From assembly GCA_903871235.1 (NCBI GenBank), contig CAIQGA010000040.1, positions 1 through 40,030 of the forward strand: a DNA stretch of 40,030 bases, written 5' to 3'. The notes beneath the pieces were generated by a model, which worked only from the letters and a program-made list of their open reading frames with translations, did no database searches and was not told the origin of the DNA. Numbering within the stretch: position 1 is the stretch's first letter; each line of letters opens with the position of its first letter. Below, in pieces: positions 8,115 to 15,413 of the stretch. A program made the position numbers and the translations under genes. The stretch comes from an uncultured Chlorobiaceae bacterium (GTDB taxonomy: Bacteria; Bacteroidota; Chlorobiia; Chlorobiales; Chlorobiaceae).

Positions 8115-8247
8115 AGAGTGCAAAGGCAACACCAGGCAACCAGCCAAGCAGGGTAAGAAGACCGGTCAGCATAATCGTTCCGACTTCCTTGTTGGTGACT
8201 GATGCTGGAGGAAGAATCACGGCAAGTATCAATCTGCGAATATCCAT
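8080..8247 (-). CDS. Pmp3/YqaE (UPF0057) family small membrane protein
   Basis: A 55-residue protein with two hydrophobic segments. M-D-I-R-R-L-I-L-A-V-I-L-P-P at the start and L-T-L-L-G-W-L-P-G-V at the second helix are the Pmp3 hallmarks. Family members are small stress-related membrane proteins proposed to affect membrane potential or ion leak. I chose ATG 8245-8247 because GGAG lies 6 bases upstream. It converges on the metal permease gene and overlaps its last 35 bases, so each 3' end is read from both strands. Confidence 0.8.
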   Translation of the reverse strand: MDIRRLILAVILPPASVTNKEVGTIMLTGLLTLLGWLPGVAFALFMINQERLSKA

Positions 8248-8433
8248 TGTAGGCTCCATTTTTTTATGAAATACCGTCAAATTTACCACTTATACAGACA
8301 GGATGCAACGCAAAAACTTTATCAGAACCCTCTTTCGGCATTAATCAATAAGACTATTCCTTGTATTTTGATTCTAAAATCGTAAATTGAACTCCCTTCA
8401 GAAATAATCCTGAGTAAAAAAAGCGCTCTTGAT

Positions 8434-8760
8434 TTGTTGAACATAAACAGAAATAACTTGCTTAATACAGTTCATCCCGACGTGGTTTTGGATGACGTTG
8501 ATGAGGTCATTGACGAGCCGAATTTTAATAACCACAATACCTCTCCGGATCCTCCCAGTCCTTATGCGGACCTTGAAAAAAAGTATCGCAAAAACCGGTT
8601 TAACAAAAACAAAACTCCTTCTACTCTTTTCGGTGTAAACGGTGTCGGCAAGCATCCCGTTTCGAACAGTGCGGATGGTAACAGGTTGCAGAAAAGAAAA
8701 CCAAAAAAGAAGAGCTTTTCAAAAGTATCTCGAGCTGTTTCCGGCAAGCGGAATCCATAA
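8434..8760 (+). CDS. Hypothetical protein, start uncertain
   Basis: An unrecognised open frame of about 108 residues. The N-terminal half is rich in Asn and Asp and the C-terminal third is strongly basic (K-R-K-P-K-K-K-S), with no membrane segment or signal peptide. The first usable starts are TTG 8434 and 8437; no ATG or GTG begins the frame and no Shine-Dalgarno sequence is seen. The frame stays open upstream to before 8400, so the true start may be elsewhere or lost. It stands alone between convergent and unrelated genes. It may be a real lineage-specific protein or a decayed one. Confidence 0.4.
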   Translation: MLNINRNNLLNTVHPDVVLDDVDEVIDEPNFNNHNTSPDPPSPYADLEKKYRKNRFNKNKTPSTLFGVNGVGKHPVSNSADGNRLQKRKPKKKSFSKVSRAVSGKRNP

Positions 8761-8910
8761 CAGCCTGGGCAGGCAGCCAGTTGTTGTACTTCTTTTCCTG
8801 CAATGGCGTTGTGCCGGAATGGTGACGGTGCTTTTTTTTGAACTCTTGTAACCGTCCAACGGATTGCAGTCGACTACGGTTGTGTTACTGCGGTAAAAAC
8901 AGGGCATGCA

Positions 8911-9741
8911 ATGGCGTTTGAAATACAGGCTCATCGGGGCGGAAGGGCTCTTTTTCCTGAAAATACACTGCAGGCATTCTGTCATGCGGCTGCTCTTGGT
9001 ATCAGGGTTCTGGAACTTGATCTTATGGTCTCGAAAGATCAGCAGATCGTCGTTTCTCATGACCCCTGGCTTGCCGCTCCTCTTTGTGCTGATCGGTACG
9101 GTCGTCCACTAAGCATTGAAGAGCAGGGGCGCTATCTCCTCCATGAGATGAGTTATCGGGATATTGCCTCTTTTGACTGCGGCCTGCCTCATCCCTCTTT
9201 TCCTCAGCAGGTGCGTGTTGCCGCCATCAAGCCGCTTCTTTCTGCAGTATTCAGGGAGGTGGAGGCTTGTATGGCATCATTGGTCATGAAGGGGAGGATG
9301 GTCTATAATCTTGAAATAAAGTCATGGCCTGACAAGGATGGGCTTTTTCATCCTTCTCCCGACCACTATGCAGCACTTGTTCTTCATCTTGTTGAAGAGG
9401 CAGGATTATCGTTGCGTGTCAGGATACAGTCGTTTGATTCTCGTGTCGTGCGGGAGGCGTGGAAGTTAAATCCACAGCTTTGCTATGGACTCTTGATTGA
9501 GAAAACGAAAGATGTTGACGAATTGTTGCTGGAACTCGGCTTTGTACCCTGCTATCTCAATCCCCATTTTTCTCTTGTTGATCGGGATCTGACGGAAACC
9601 CTTCATGCCCGGGGCATCGCGGTCATCCCCTGGACGGTAAATCGGACTGAAGAGATGCTTACAATGCAGCAGATCGGAGCAGATGGAATTATCACCGATT
9701 ATCCTGAGCGCGCCATTGCACTTTTTGGTCTGCCGCCTTAG
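8911..9741 (+). CDS. Glycerophosphodiester phosphodiesterase
   Basis: Hydrolyses glycerophosphodiesters to glycerol 3-phosphate and an alcohol in lipid turnover. The GDPD barrel begins Q-A-H-R-G-G-R-A-L-F-P-E-N-T (catalytic His8-Arg9 and Glu17), followed by L-E-L-D-L-M-V-S-K-D (metal-binding Glu/Asp) and S-H-D-P (second catalytic His). The C-terminal W-T-V-N-R-T and D-G-I-I-T-D-Y-P blocks are typical. The 276 residues show no signal peptide, so it is probably cytoplasmic. AGGG lies 6 bases upstream of the ATG. It converges with batD, leaving 39 bases between them. Confidence 0.92.
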   Translation: MAFEIQAHRGGRALFPENTLQAFCHAAALGIRVLELDLMVSKDQQIVVSHDPWLAAPLCADRYGRPLSIEEQGRYLLHEMSYRDIASFDCGLPHPSFPQQVRVAAIKPLLSAVFREVEACMASLVMKGRMVYNLEIKSWPDKDGLFHPSPDHYAALVLHLVEEAGLSLRVRIQSFDSRVVREAWKLNPQLCYGLLIEKTKDVDELLLELGFVPCYLNPHFSLVDRDLTETLHARGIAVIPWTVNRTEEMLTMQQIGADGIITDYPERAIALFGLPP

Positions 9742-9780
9742 CCATTTTTTTCAGAGGGGGCTTTTGCAATTTCGGCAGCC

Positions 9781-11124
9781 TTAGCCAGCTTTTTTCAATG
9801 AGCGCAATAGAGCGTTTACCTTTGCCTTTATCCTGTCGGGGATACGGCTCTCTTTTGCTTCGGAGTGGCTGTAGAGGATTTTATCCAGCGAGTCGAGTAC
9901 TTCGGGGAGTTCTGAGCGGGTGTTATCGGGGAGATTGATCTCCCGCAGCGCATTTTGCAACTCCATTCTTGTCATTCCTCCGGGACTTTTGATCCCGGCC
10001 TCTGCAAGCAGCGCCAGAAGCTGCTGTTTCATGGTTCTTGCAGATGCTGTTGTTTCAGGTGACTGGCTGCCTGCCTCCTCTGCCACCATTTTTTTTACAT
10101 CGGTGAGCTGTTTTTTTCTGATCCATACAATGAGAGCTCCGCTTGAAAGTAACAGGAGTGCGATAGCCATAGTTGAGAAGAGGGTATGGTCACTGCCTTT
10201 TTTTTCTGAAGGGGTATTACGTGACTTTTCTTCTCCTCCTGTTGCTTTCTGTGCTGCTGCATTTACTTGTATGGCAAGTGATTTCGAATGAAGGGTGCTG
10301 AATTGTTGTGTGTCAGGATTGAAGACAACAAGGGTTACTGCCGGGATTTGAAAATCACCCTTTGATTGAGGCCAGGCAAGAGATGTTGATGTTATGGAAC
10401 CAGCAGAGGTTGTCCCGGAGCTTTTTAGAAGGTTTATCGCTTTTTCTGGATGGTTTTTCCGAAAGCTTTCAGGGAGTTGAACGTCGGGAAGTTCAAGGGT
10501 TAGGAGGCTTCCTGTTCCGGTGAGGGTGAGTTTCAGGGAGAGTGGCTCTCCAATGTTGAGCTTTGATCTGTCGGCCATAAGGCTGAGGGAGAAAATGCCA
10601 ACGGCACCGGAGTATTGTTTCGGCACCGGCAGGGGAAGTGTACGGGCAGAGATGGTTATGGTGGGCGCAGTGATACCTACGCTGCTGTCAGGGAGCTCTT
10701 TTCCGTCAATGCCAACATCGTTCTGAGGCAAAGTACAGAGCATACTGTATCCTGAAACAGTAATTTTTCCGCTCTGGATAGGTACAAGTCTGAATTGCTT
10801 GATAACAGCACTTCTGAAGTGCTCTCCCTGAACTGTTGCCGGAACGCTTTTGATAAAGCGCTCTGAGCCGCACTCCTTTGCCCACAATCCCTGAAACGAA
10901 GGAGGAATTTCCCTGGCTATTTTTGGTGCGATATCCTTGAAATAGAGTGTGTAGGTCAACAGTATTTCCTGGCCTGTAAAAGGCTGGCTGTTGTTTATTG
11001 AGGACGCAAGAAAGGGTTTGTTTCCCTGAAGAAGTGATGCTCCGGCAATTGCCGGAGCAAAAAGTACCACCATGATGAGCATGAAAAGAGCGCGGTACCG
11101 GTAACGAGCGAAGCAGCCTGCCAT
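9781..11124 (-). CDS. batD: BatD-like membrane protein
   Basis: BatD proteins are inner-membrane parts of the Bat (Bacteroides aerotolerance) system, with a long periplasmic region. Here a signal anchor (about residues 13-30) is followed by A-S-I-N-N-S-Q-P-F-T-G-Q-E-I-L-L-T-Y-T-L and Y-F-K-D, matching BatD beta-domain repeats. A second similar domain follows (G-E-P-L-S-L-K-L-T-L-T-G-T-G). A transmembrane helix at about 315-335 precedes a basic cytoplasmic tail. It lies 5 bases downstream of proC in the same unit and about 9 kb from moxR-batA-batB, on the opposite strand. Detailed biochemical function is not established. Confidence 0.8.
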   Translation of the reverse strand: MAGCFARYRYRALFMLIMVVLFAPAIAGASLLQGNKPFLASSINNSQPFTGQEILLTYTLYFKDIAPKIAREIPPSFQGLWAKECGSERFIKSVPATVQGEHFRSAVIKQFRLVPIQSGKITVSGYSMLCTLPQNDVGIDGKELPDSSVGITAPTITISARTLPLPVPKQYSGAVGIFSLSLMADRSKLNIGEPLSLKLTLTGTGSLLTLELPDVQLPESFRKNHPEKAINLLKSSGTTSAGSITSTSLAWPQSKGDFQIPAVTLVVFNPDTQQFSTLHSKSLAIQVNAAAQKATGGEEKSRNTPSEKKGSDHTLFSTMAIALLLLSSGALIVWIRKKQLTDVKKMVAEEAGSQSPETTASARTMKQQLLALLAEAGIKSPGGMTRMELQNALREINLPDNTRSELPEVLDSLDKILYSHSEAKESRIPDRIKAKVNALLRSLKKAG

Positions 11125-11129
11125 AGTGA

Positions 11130-11933
11130 TTATTTCATAAGTTCCCTGGAGCGTGCCGCAGCGGCGGCAACTGTTGCTACCAGAATAGGCCGGATATTTT
11201 GTTCATCCATCACCTTCAGCCCTGCCTCTGTTGTTCCGCCTGGCGTTGTGACCTCCTGCTTGAGCTCTTCTGGCCCCTTTCGCCCGGAAAGCACCATTGT
11301 TGCCGCTCCAATCATGGTTTGTGCACCAAGGAGCAGTGCCTCCTCGCGTGAAAGACCGCACTGCACCCCCCCCTCGGCAAGAGCGTCAAGAATATGAAAC
11401 ATGTAGGCTGGGCCGCTGCCGGAAAGGGCGGTTGCCGCATCCATCTGCACTTCATCAAGAATGGCGATGCGGCCAATGGAGCGGAAAAGATCAGATGCAA
11501 GAAGAATATCCTCGTCCAAAGCCATTTTGCCCCGGCATAAGGCGGTCATTCCTTCGCCGACAAAGGCTGGAGTATTGGGCATTACTCTGATCACCCTTAT
11601 GCTCTCGCCTGCATTTTTCCGGATAAATTCTGAAGAAATTCCCGCAGCAACGCTGATGAGCAGGTGATTGGCGGTGAGTGACGCTTTCAGCGCTCCGAGC
11701 ACCTCTTCCATCTGGTAGGGCTTGACGGCAAGGATGATAACCTGCGCTTTCAGGGCAACCTCTTCAACTGAGAGGCAGGGCTGCAGAGGGTAATCGGCTG
11801 CAATGGAGGCAAGAGCGGCCGGTTCCTTGTCGAAGCCGGTAATAACCGTGTGCTCTCTCTGGCTGAGGCCAGCAATAAGCGCACGGGCAATTCTCCCTGT
11901 TCCAATAAAGCCAAGATAAAGATGGTTATTCAT
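11130..11933 (-). CDS. proC: Pyrroline-5-carboxylate reductase
   Basis: Catalyses the last step of proline synthesis, NAD(P)H-dependent reduction of 1-pyrroline-5-carboxylate. The 267-residue protein starts with the Rossmann nucleotide-binding motif G-F-I-G-T-G-R-I-A-R-A-L-I. It then has I-L-A-V-K-P-Y-Q, V-I-R-V-M-P-N-T-P-A, and the C-terminal signature A-L-S-G-S-G-P-A-Y through V-T-T-P-G-G-T-T-E-A-G-L, all typical of ProC. The usual G-A-G-N-M variant is replaced by G-T-G-R-I, an acceptable change. batD follows 5 bases downstream, so the two are probably co-transcribed. Confidence 0.95.
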   Translation of the reverse strand: MNNHLYLGFIGTGRIARALIAGLSQREHTVITGFDKEPAALASIAADYPLQPCLSVEEVALKAQVIILAVKPYQMEEVLGALKASLTANHLLISVAAGISSEFIRKNAGESIRVIRVMPNTPAFVGEGMTALCRGKMALDEDILLASDLFRSIGRIAILDEVQMDAATALSGSGPAYMFHILDALAEGGVQCGLSREEALLLGAQTMIGAATMVLSGRKGPEELKQEVTTPGGTTEAGLKVMDEQNIRPILVATVAAAAARSRELMK

Positions 11934-12081
11934 TACAATTTTTTTTTGTGTACAAACCTTACTCTATCGGTAGTTACACTTTTTCAGCCGATTTTCAAGC
12001 GTACAGCGTCGTTACGGTCAAGTTTCTCTGATGAGCAGAAGCGGAGTGTGTTGTCTATGGGGGAGTGGCTGGCGGAAAAGC

Positions 12082-12112
12082 AAAAAAGGCGGGAGAATGG
12101 CCCGCCTTTTCA
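12082..12112 (-). terminator. Terminator after the first c-type cytochrome
   Basis: AAAAGGCGGG and CCCGCCTTTT form a 10-bp stem with a 7-base loop. On the minus strand the hairpin ends in T6, so it serves the cytochrome gene that stops at 12134. The A/T-flanked stem could also act on the plus strand. Confidence 0.8.
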
Positions 12113-12133
12113 ATCGTAATAACGGAGAATGGC

Positions 12134-12466
12134 TTATTTGCCCTGCTCGACCATGTAGCTCACAATATCACCGATCTGAGCATCAGTCAGAGTCATGACA
12201 CCACCTTTTGCAGGCATTGAGCCTGTAGCACCGTCGAATCCTTCCACGGCATGCTTGACAATGGTATCTGTTCCTTGAGCGATACGTGGAGCCCATGCAG
12301 CCTTGTCGCCAAGTTTCGGTGCTCCGCCGAGACCGGTTTTGTGACATGCCGAACAGTTCGCCTCGAAAAGGGTTTTACCTGCAGCCGTGTCGGCGGCTGA
12401 TGCTACAGTGGAACAGATTAAACAAAGAAAGAGAGCACAAAGTGCTGTAGAAATAAAACGGGACAT
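12134..12466 (-). CDS. c-type cytochrome, c-555-like, monohaem
   Basis: A small periplasmic electron carrier, probably in photosynthetic or sulfur-oxidation electron flow as c-555 is in green sulfur bacteria. From ATG 12466 (AAAGGAG 7 bases upstream) it has 110 residues. A signal peptide ends at V-A-S-A-A, the haem site is C-S-A-C-H at residues 38-42, then comes G-A-P-K-L-G-D-K-A-A-W-A-P-R-I-A-Q-G, and M-P-A-K-G-G supplies the likely axial Met. A longer frame upstream has no support. The next upstream cytochrome starts with a nearly identical signal peptide, so the two are recent tandem paralogues. There are 129 bases between them, so this one may have its own promoter. Confidence 0.9.
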   Translation of the reverse strand: MSRFISTALCALFLCLICSTVASAADTAAGKTLFEANCSACHKTGLGGAPKLGDKAAWAPRIAQGTDTIVKHAVEGFDGATGSMPAKGGVMTLTDAQIGDIVSYMVEQGK

Positions 12467-12595
12467 AGGGATACTCCTTTTTAATTGGTTTGGTACGAAC
12501 GGTGTGTGTCGCCTTACAAAACATAACACGATCAATATACGTTCGAGGTAATCAATCAAAAATATGTTTTGCGGCGGAAAAAGAAAAATTGCTCT

Positions 12596-12940
12596 CTATT
12601 TTGAACTTTTGATCATGAAAGCGACGGCGTTGTTGATATCTTTATCACTCAGATTTGGTTTGCCTGCTTTTGGCATCATTGCCATACCAGTGCTGCCGGG
12701 GGTCTTCCAACCTTTGATAGCATGGAGGGTCAGTACTGCTTCTCCCTGAGCAATGCGGGGTTTCCATGCAACCTTGTCACCTAATTTTGGGCTACCACCG
12801 ATTCCTGCAGTGTGGCAGACACTACAATCGGCGTTGTAAACAGCTTTACCTTTAACGGGATCTCCTGCTGCGGAAGCTTCGGTTGAACAGATTGAACAGA
12901 CAAAGAGTGCACAAATCGCGGTTGAAATAAAACGGGACAT
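12596..12940 (-). CDS. c-type cytochrome, c-555-like, monohaem (paralogue)
   Basis: A second small secreted cytochrome of 114 residues. Its first nine residues (MSRFISTAI) differ from the neighbouring paralogue at the last position only. The signal peptide is cleaved near A-S-A-A-G. The haem site is C-S-V-C-H (39-43), followed by G-S-P-K-L-G-D-K-V-A-W-K-P-R-I-A-Q-G. The Met region M-A-M-M-P-K-A-G-K is diverged from the M-P-A-K-G-G form, so its redox properties or partner may differ. GAGGAG lies upstream of the ATG. A 15-bp triple repeat and an inverted repeat lie 60-110 bases upstream of the start. Confidence 0.9.
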   Translation of the reverse strand: MSRFISTAICALFVCSICSTEASAAGDPVKGKAVYNADCSVCHTAGIGGSPKLGDKVAWKPRIAQGEAVLTLHAIKGWKTPGSTGMAMMPKAGKPNLSDKDINNAVAFMIKSSK

Positions 12941-13000
12941 AGGGGGTTACTCCTCTTTAACGTTTTTTTGGGATGATGGGCTGGTATTGTTTTTTTCGCT

Positions 13001-13045
13001 TGCGGTTGTGTCGCGTGCGTTTGTGTTGTGTGCGTTTGTGTCGTA
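13001..13045 (+). repeat. 15-bp tandem repeat, three copies
   Basis: Three adjacent imperfect copies are TGCGGTTGTGTCGCG (13001-13015), TGCGTTTGTGTTGTG (13016-13030) and TGCGTTTGTGTCGTA (13031-13045). They lie in the region upstream of the minus-strand cytochrome at 12940. The 15-base unit keeps reading frame, so minus-strand frames stay open through it, but no supported gene covers it. Confidence 0.85.
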
Positions 13046-13050
13046 CACAA
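13036..13050. promoter_or_regulatory. Perfect inverted repeat, possible operator
   Basis: TTGTGT-CGT-ACACAA is a perfect 6-3-6 inverted repeat overlapping the third copy of the 15-bp repeat, about 95 bases upstream of the cytochrome start at 12940. It could bind a dimeric regulator or arise by chance from the repeat; no known consensus is matched. Confidence 0.35.
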
Positions 13051-13123
13051 TTGTTAATACGAATTATAAACGATTAATCCAAATAAGAGGAGAAATATTT
13101 CACTTTTATTATGACTTCTGGAT

Positions 13124-13157
13124 AAAAAGCGGGAACTGATCTGGTCAGTTCCCGCTC
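13124..13157 (-). terminator. Terminator after the dihaem cytochrome
   Basis: GCGGGAACTGA (13129-13139) pairs perfectly over 11 bp with TCAGTTCCCGC (13145-13155), leaving a 5-base loop. On the minus strand it is followed by TTTTT. It ends the transcript of the gene that stops at 13179. Confidence 0.85.
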
Positions 13158-13178
13158 GGTAAAAAAGAGCCTTGCAGC

Positions 13179-13895
13179 TTATTTTGATTTGTCGACCATA
13201 TAGGTGACGATGCTCGATATCTCTGCACCGGTAAGCGCTGCGTTTCCGCCTTTTGCCGGCATCATACCAACCTTGCCCTTGAATCCATCGGTGGCATGGC
13301 TGAGAAGCAGAGCGTTTCCTTGAGCGATACGTGGCGCCCATGCAGCCTTGTCTCCGGGTTTCGGAGCGCCCATCATGCCTGATTCGTGACATGCGGCACA
13401 ACTCGCGTCATAGGCTGCCTTGCCGTCAGCCACTGCCGGAGCCGCTGTCGGGGTTGCAGCAGCGGCACCTTTTGACTTGTCGGCCATGAAGGCAACAGCA
13501 TTGGTTACCTCTTCATCGGTCAAACTGGCGTTGCCACCTTTTGCAGGCATCATGCCAGCCTTGCCGGTGAAGCCCGCGATCGAGTTTTTCGTCATTACGT
13601 CTGCACCTTGAGCAATACGTGGCGCCCATGCGGCTACGTCTCCAGGTTTCGGCGCACCCATCATACCCGCATCGTGACATGCGGCACAGTTTGCGTCATA
13701 GACCACTTTACCTGCGGCCAGTTTCGGGTCTGAGGGAATCTCAGCCGTTGCTGCCGGGGCAGCGCTTGCAGCAACCGCTGCGGCATCTCCCTTTGCATCA
13801 GGAAATTTCAGTGAGGCTGGTGGCTTTTCGAGGCCGCATGCACTGAGAAATAAGAGAGTCACGGTCAAAAAAGGGAGGAAAGGCTTCATGGTCAT
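13179..13895 (-). CDS. Dihaem c-type cytochrome lipoprotein with two c-555-like domains
   Basis: A 238-residue membrane-tethered electron carrier. The N-terminal lipobox L-S-A-C puts lipidated Cys at residue 20. An Ala/Pro-rich linker (33-58) precedes domain 1 (about 59-142), with haem site C-A-A-C-H at 70-74 and Met region M-M-P-A-K-G-G at 115-121. A second Ala/Pro linker follows, then domain 2 (158-238) with C-A-A-C-H at 166-170 and the same Met motif at 211-217. The domains are close copies. ATG 13895 and 13889 are both possible. It probably carries electrons at the periplasmic membrane face, perhaps to the soluble c-555-like proteins encoded downstream; that pairing is inferred. Confidence 0.88.
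   Translation of the reverse strand: MTMKPFLPFLTVTLLFLSACGLEKPPASLKFPDAKGDAAAVAASAAPAATAEIPSDPKLAAGKVVYDANCAACHDAGMMGAPKPGDVAAWAPRIAQGADVMTKNSIAGFTGKAGMMPAKGGNASLTDEEVTNAVAFMADKSKGAAAATPTAAPAVADGKAAYDASCAACHESGMMGAPKPGDKAAWAPRIAQGNALLLSHATDGFKGKVGMMPAKGGNAALTGAEISSIVTYMVDKSK
13182..13712 (-). repeat. Internal gene duplication in the dihaem cytochrome
   Basis: Segment 13470-13712 (domain 1) and segment 13182-13424 (domain 2) are 243-base direct repeats in the same frame. They remain clearly similar at DNA level around the haem motif, for example the shared run CGTGGCGCCCATGC. They are separated by a 45-base Ala/Pro linker. Confidence 0.8.
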
Positions 13896-13961
13896 TTTTA
13901 GATACAGGTTTAGATTGTTGTACCGGGTGTGGGTTAAAAATACTGTCGTACAGTTTAAAAA

Positions 13962-15407
13962 TTATTTGGCGTATGGCAAAATGGTTTTTTCTCTCTTTCC
14001 TGTTTCAAGCTGACAGCGCAGGTCATGGCGTGAGAGGCTGTAGAGATGGGTGTAGAAGAGATTGAAGAGCATCACCGCACTTTTCGCTCTTGGGGCTGCA
14101 AAGCCTCTCGTGATGGCATTTTTTATGCTGAACACCTGCCGGGTAAGGGTGGAGTAGCTTTCGATAAAGGCGTCGAGTGGAATATTTTTTGGCTTATAGA
14201 GCATCTCCTGGCCAAAGGAGTAACGGTATGCGGTGACGTCGAGGGGATCAAAGAGCAGCCGTCCCTCCTGGCGAAGCCGTTCAAAGACCTGTGTTCCTGG
14301 AGTAGGTCGCAGAATATTGATGCCGGGGACGTCAAGCCTGGTTTCATTGATGAAGTCAAGGATTGCCGCCGGAGTATCGAGCGTATCGCCGTCGAGGCCA
14401 TAAATAAAGCTTCCGTAGAGGCTTATTCCTGCCGCCCTGATAGTTTTAATTGCTCCGGCAAGTTCACCGGCCCTGTTCTGGTTCTTTTTATGGGCGCTCC
14501 TACTTTTTGTTTCAATGCTCTCTATGCCAACCAACAGCGCCTGACATCCTGAGCGGGCAAAGGTTTCAAGCAACTCATGTTGCTGGCCGAGGGTTGTTGT
14601 GGCCTGTCCGAACCAGCGGATCTTCAGGGGAGTGAGCTGACGGAAGAGTTCCCGGGCATAGAGTGGATCGGCATTGATGGAGTCATCGACAAAAAAGAAG
14701 ATTCTTCGGTCATGCTGCTGAAACCGCTCAACCTCACTGACCACGTCCTCAATTGCCCTTCTGCGCAGGCGGCGGCCGTTCAGCAGATGCACATTGCAGA
14801 AGTCGCAACTGTACTGGCATCCTCGTCCAGTCTGAATCAGGTTTGTTGTAAAGTAGCGGTTTTTTATCAGTGATTGTTTACTGACAGGCCTTGAAATTCC
14901 AAGATCGGGAAAGCTGCTGGATTGATAGAGCGGCTTGAGAGTGCCTGCGGCAAGGTCAGCAAGCAGTTCCTTCCAGAGGTCGTCAGCCTCTCCAAGCACA
15001 AGAATATCTGCGTGGGGTCTGCATGAATCGGCGAAGAGTGTGACATGTGCCCCTCCGAGTACAACAGCAATCCCGGCAGCACGGAGTTTGTCGGCAAGGG
15101 CAAAGGCCTGTTTTGCCATTCCGGTCTGAACGCTGATGCCAACCAGATCCCAGTGTTGATGAAAGGGAAATTCTTCGAAGCGCATATCGCATATCGACTG
15201 CTCGACTCCCGGTACTTCAAGAGAACTGAGGATCATGAGCGAAAGCGGTGGAATGGCAAACTGGCTACGCTTGATCATGGTTCTGATCGAACGGTTGAAC
15301 CAGTTGAACAGAGGGTTCAGCTCATGCTCGCCGTAGAGTGAACGGGCTCCGTCAACACCGCTTTCGGATGGCAGAAAAACCAGCACTACTTTTTTTTGTG
15401 AACGCAT
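13962..15407 (-). CDS. B12-binding-domain radical SAM protein
   Basis: A 481-residue class B radical SAM enzyme of the group that includes BchE and the bacteriochlorophyll methylases BchQ/BchR. An N-terminal cobalamin-binding-like Rossmann domain (about 50-155, with V-G-I-S-V-Q-T and L-G-G-A-H-V-T) lacks the D-x-H-x-x-G base-off motif, as is common in this group. The radical SAM domain starts at about 185, with its 4Fe-4S ligands Cys197, Cys201 and Cys204 in G-R-G-C-Q-Y-S-C-D-F-C-N. The GGE-like region and barrel follow to about 390, then a helical C-terminus. batC abuts upstream by 6 bases. Substrate is unknown; a pigment, lipid or quinone methylation role is possible but unproven. Confidence 0.82.
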   Translation of the reverse strand: MRSQKKVVLVFLPSESGVDGARSLYGEHELNPLFNWFNRSIRTMIKRSQFAIPPLSLMILSSLEVPGVEQSICDMRFEEFPFHQHWDLVGISVQTGMAKQAFALADKLRAAGIAVVLGGAHVTLFADSCRPHADILVLGEADDLWKELLADLAAGTLKPLYQSSSFPDLGISRPVSKQSLIKNRYFTTNLIQTGRGCQYSCDFCNVHLLNGRRLRRRAIEDVVSEVERFQQHDRRIFFFVDDSINADPLYARELFRQLTPLKIRWFGQATTTLGQQHELLETFARSGCQALLVGIESIETKSRSAHKKNQNRAGELAGAIKTIRAAGISLYGSFIYGLDGDTLDTPAAILDFINETRLDVPGINILRPTPGTQVFERLRQEGRLLFDPLDVTAYRYSFGQEMLYKPKNIPLDAFIESYSTLTRQVFSIKNAITRGFAAPRAKSAVMLFNLFYTHLYSLSRHDLRCQLETGKREKTILPYAK

Positions 15408-15413
15408 TCCGTT

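Noticed and set aside
13054-13401. Minus-strand frame of 115 codons overlapping the dihaem cytochrome
   Set aside because: It is an out-of-frame shadow of the cytochrome second domain, which has clear haem and Met motifs.
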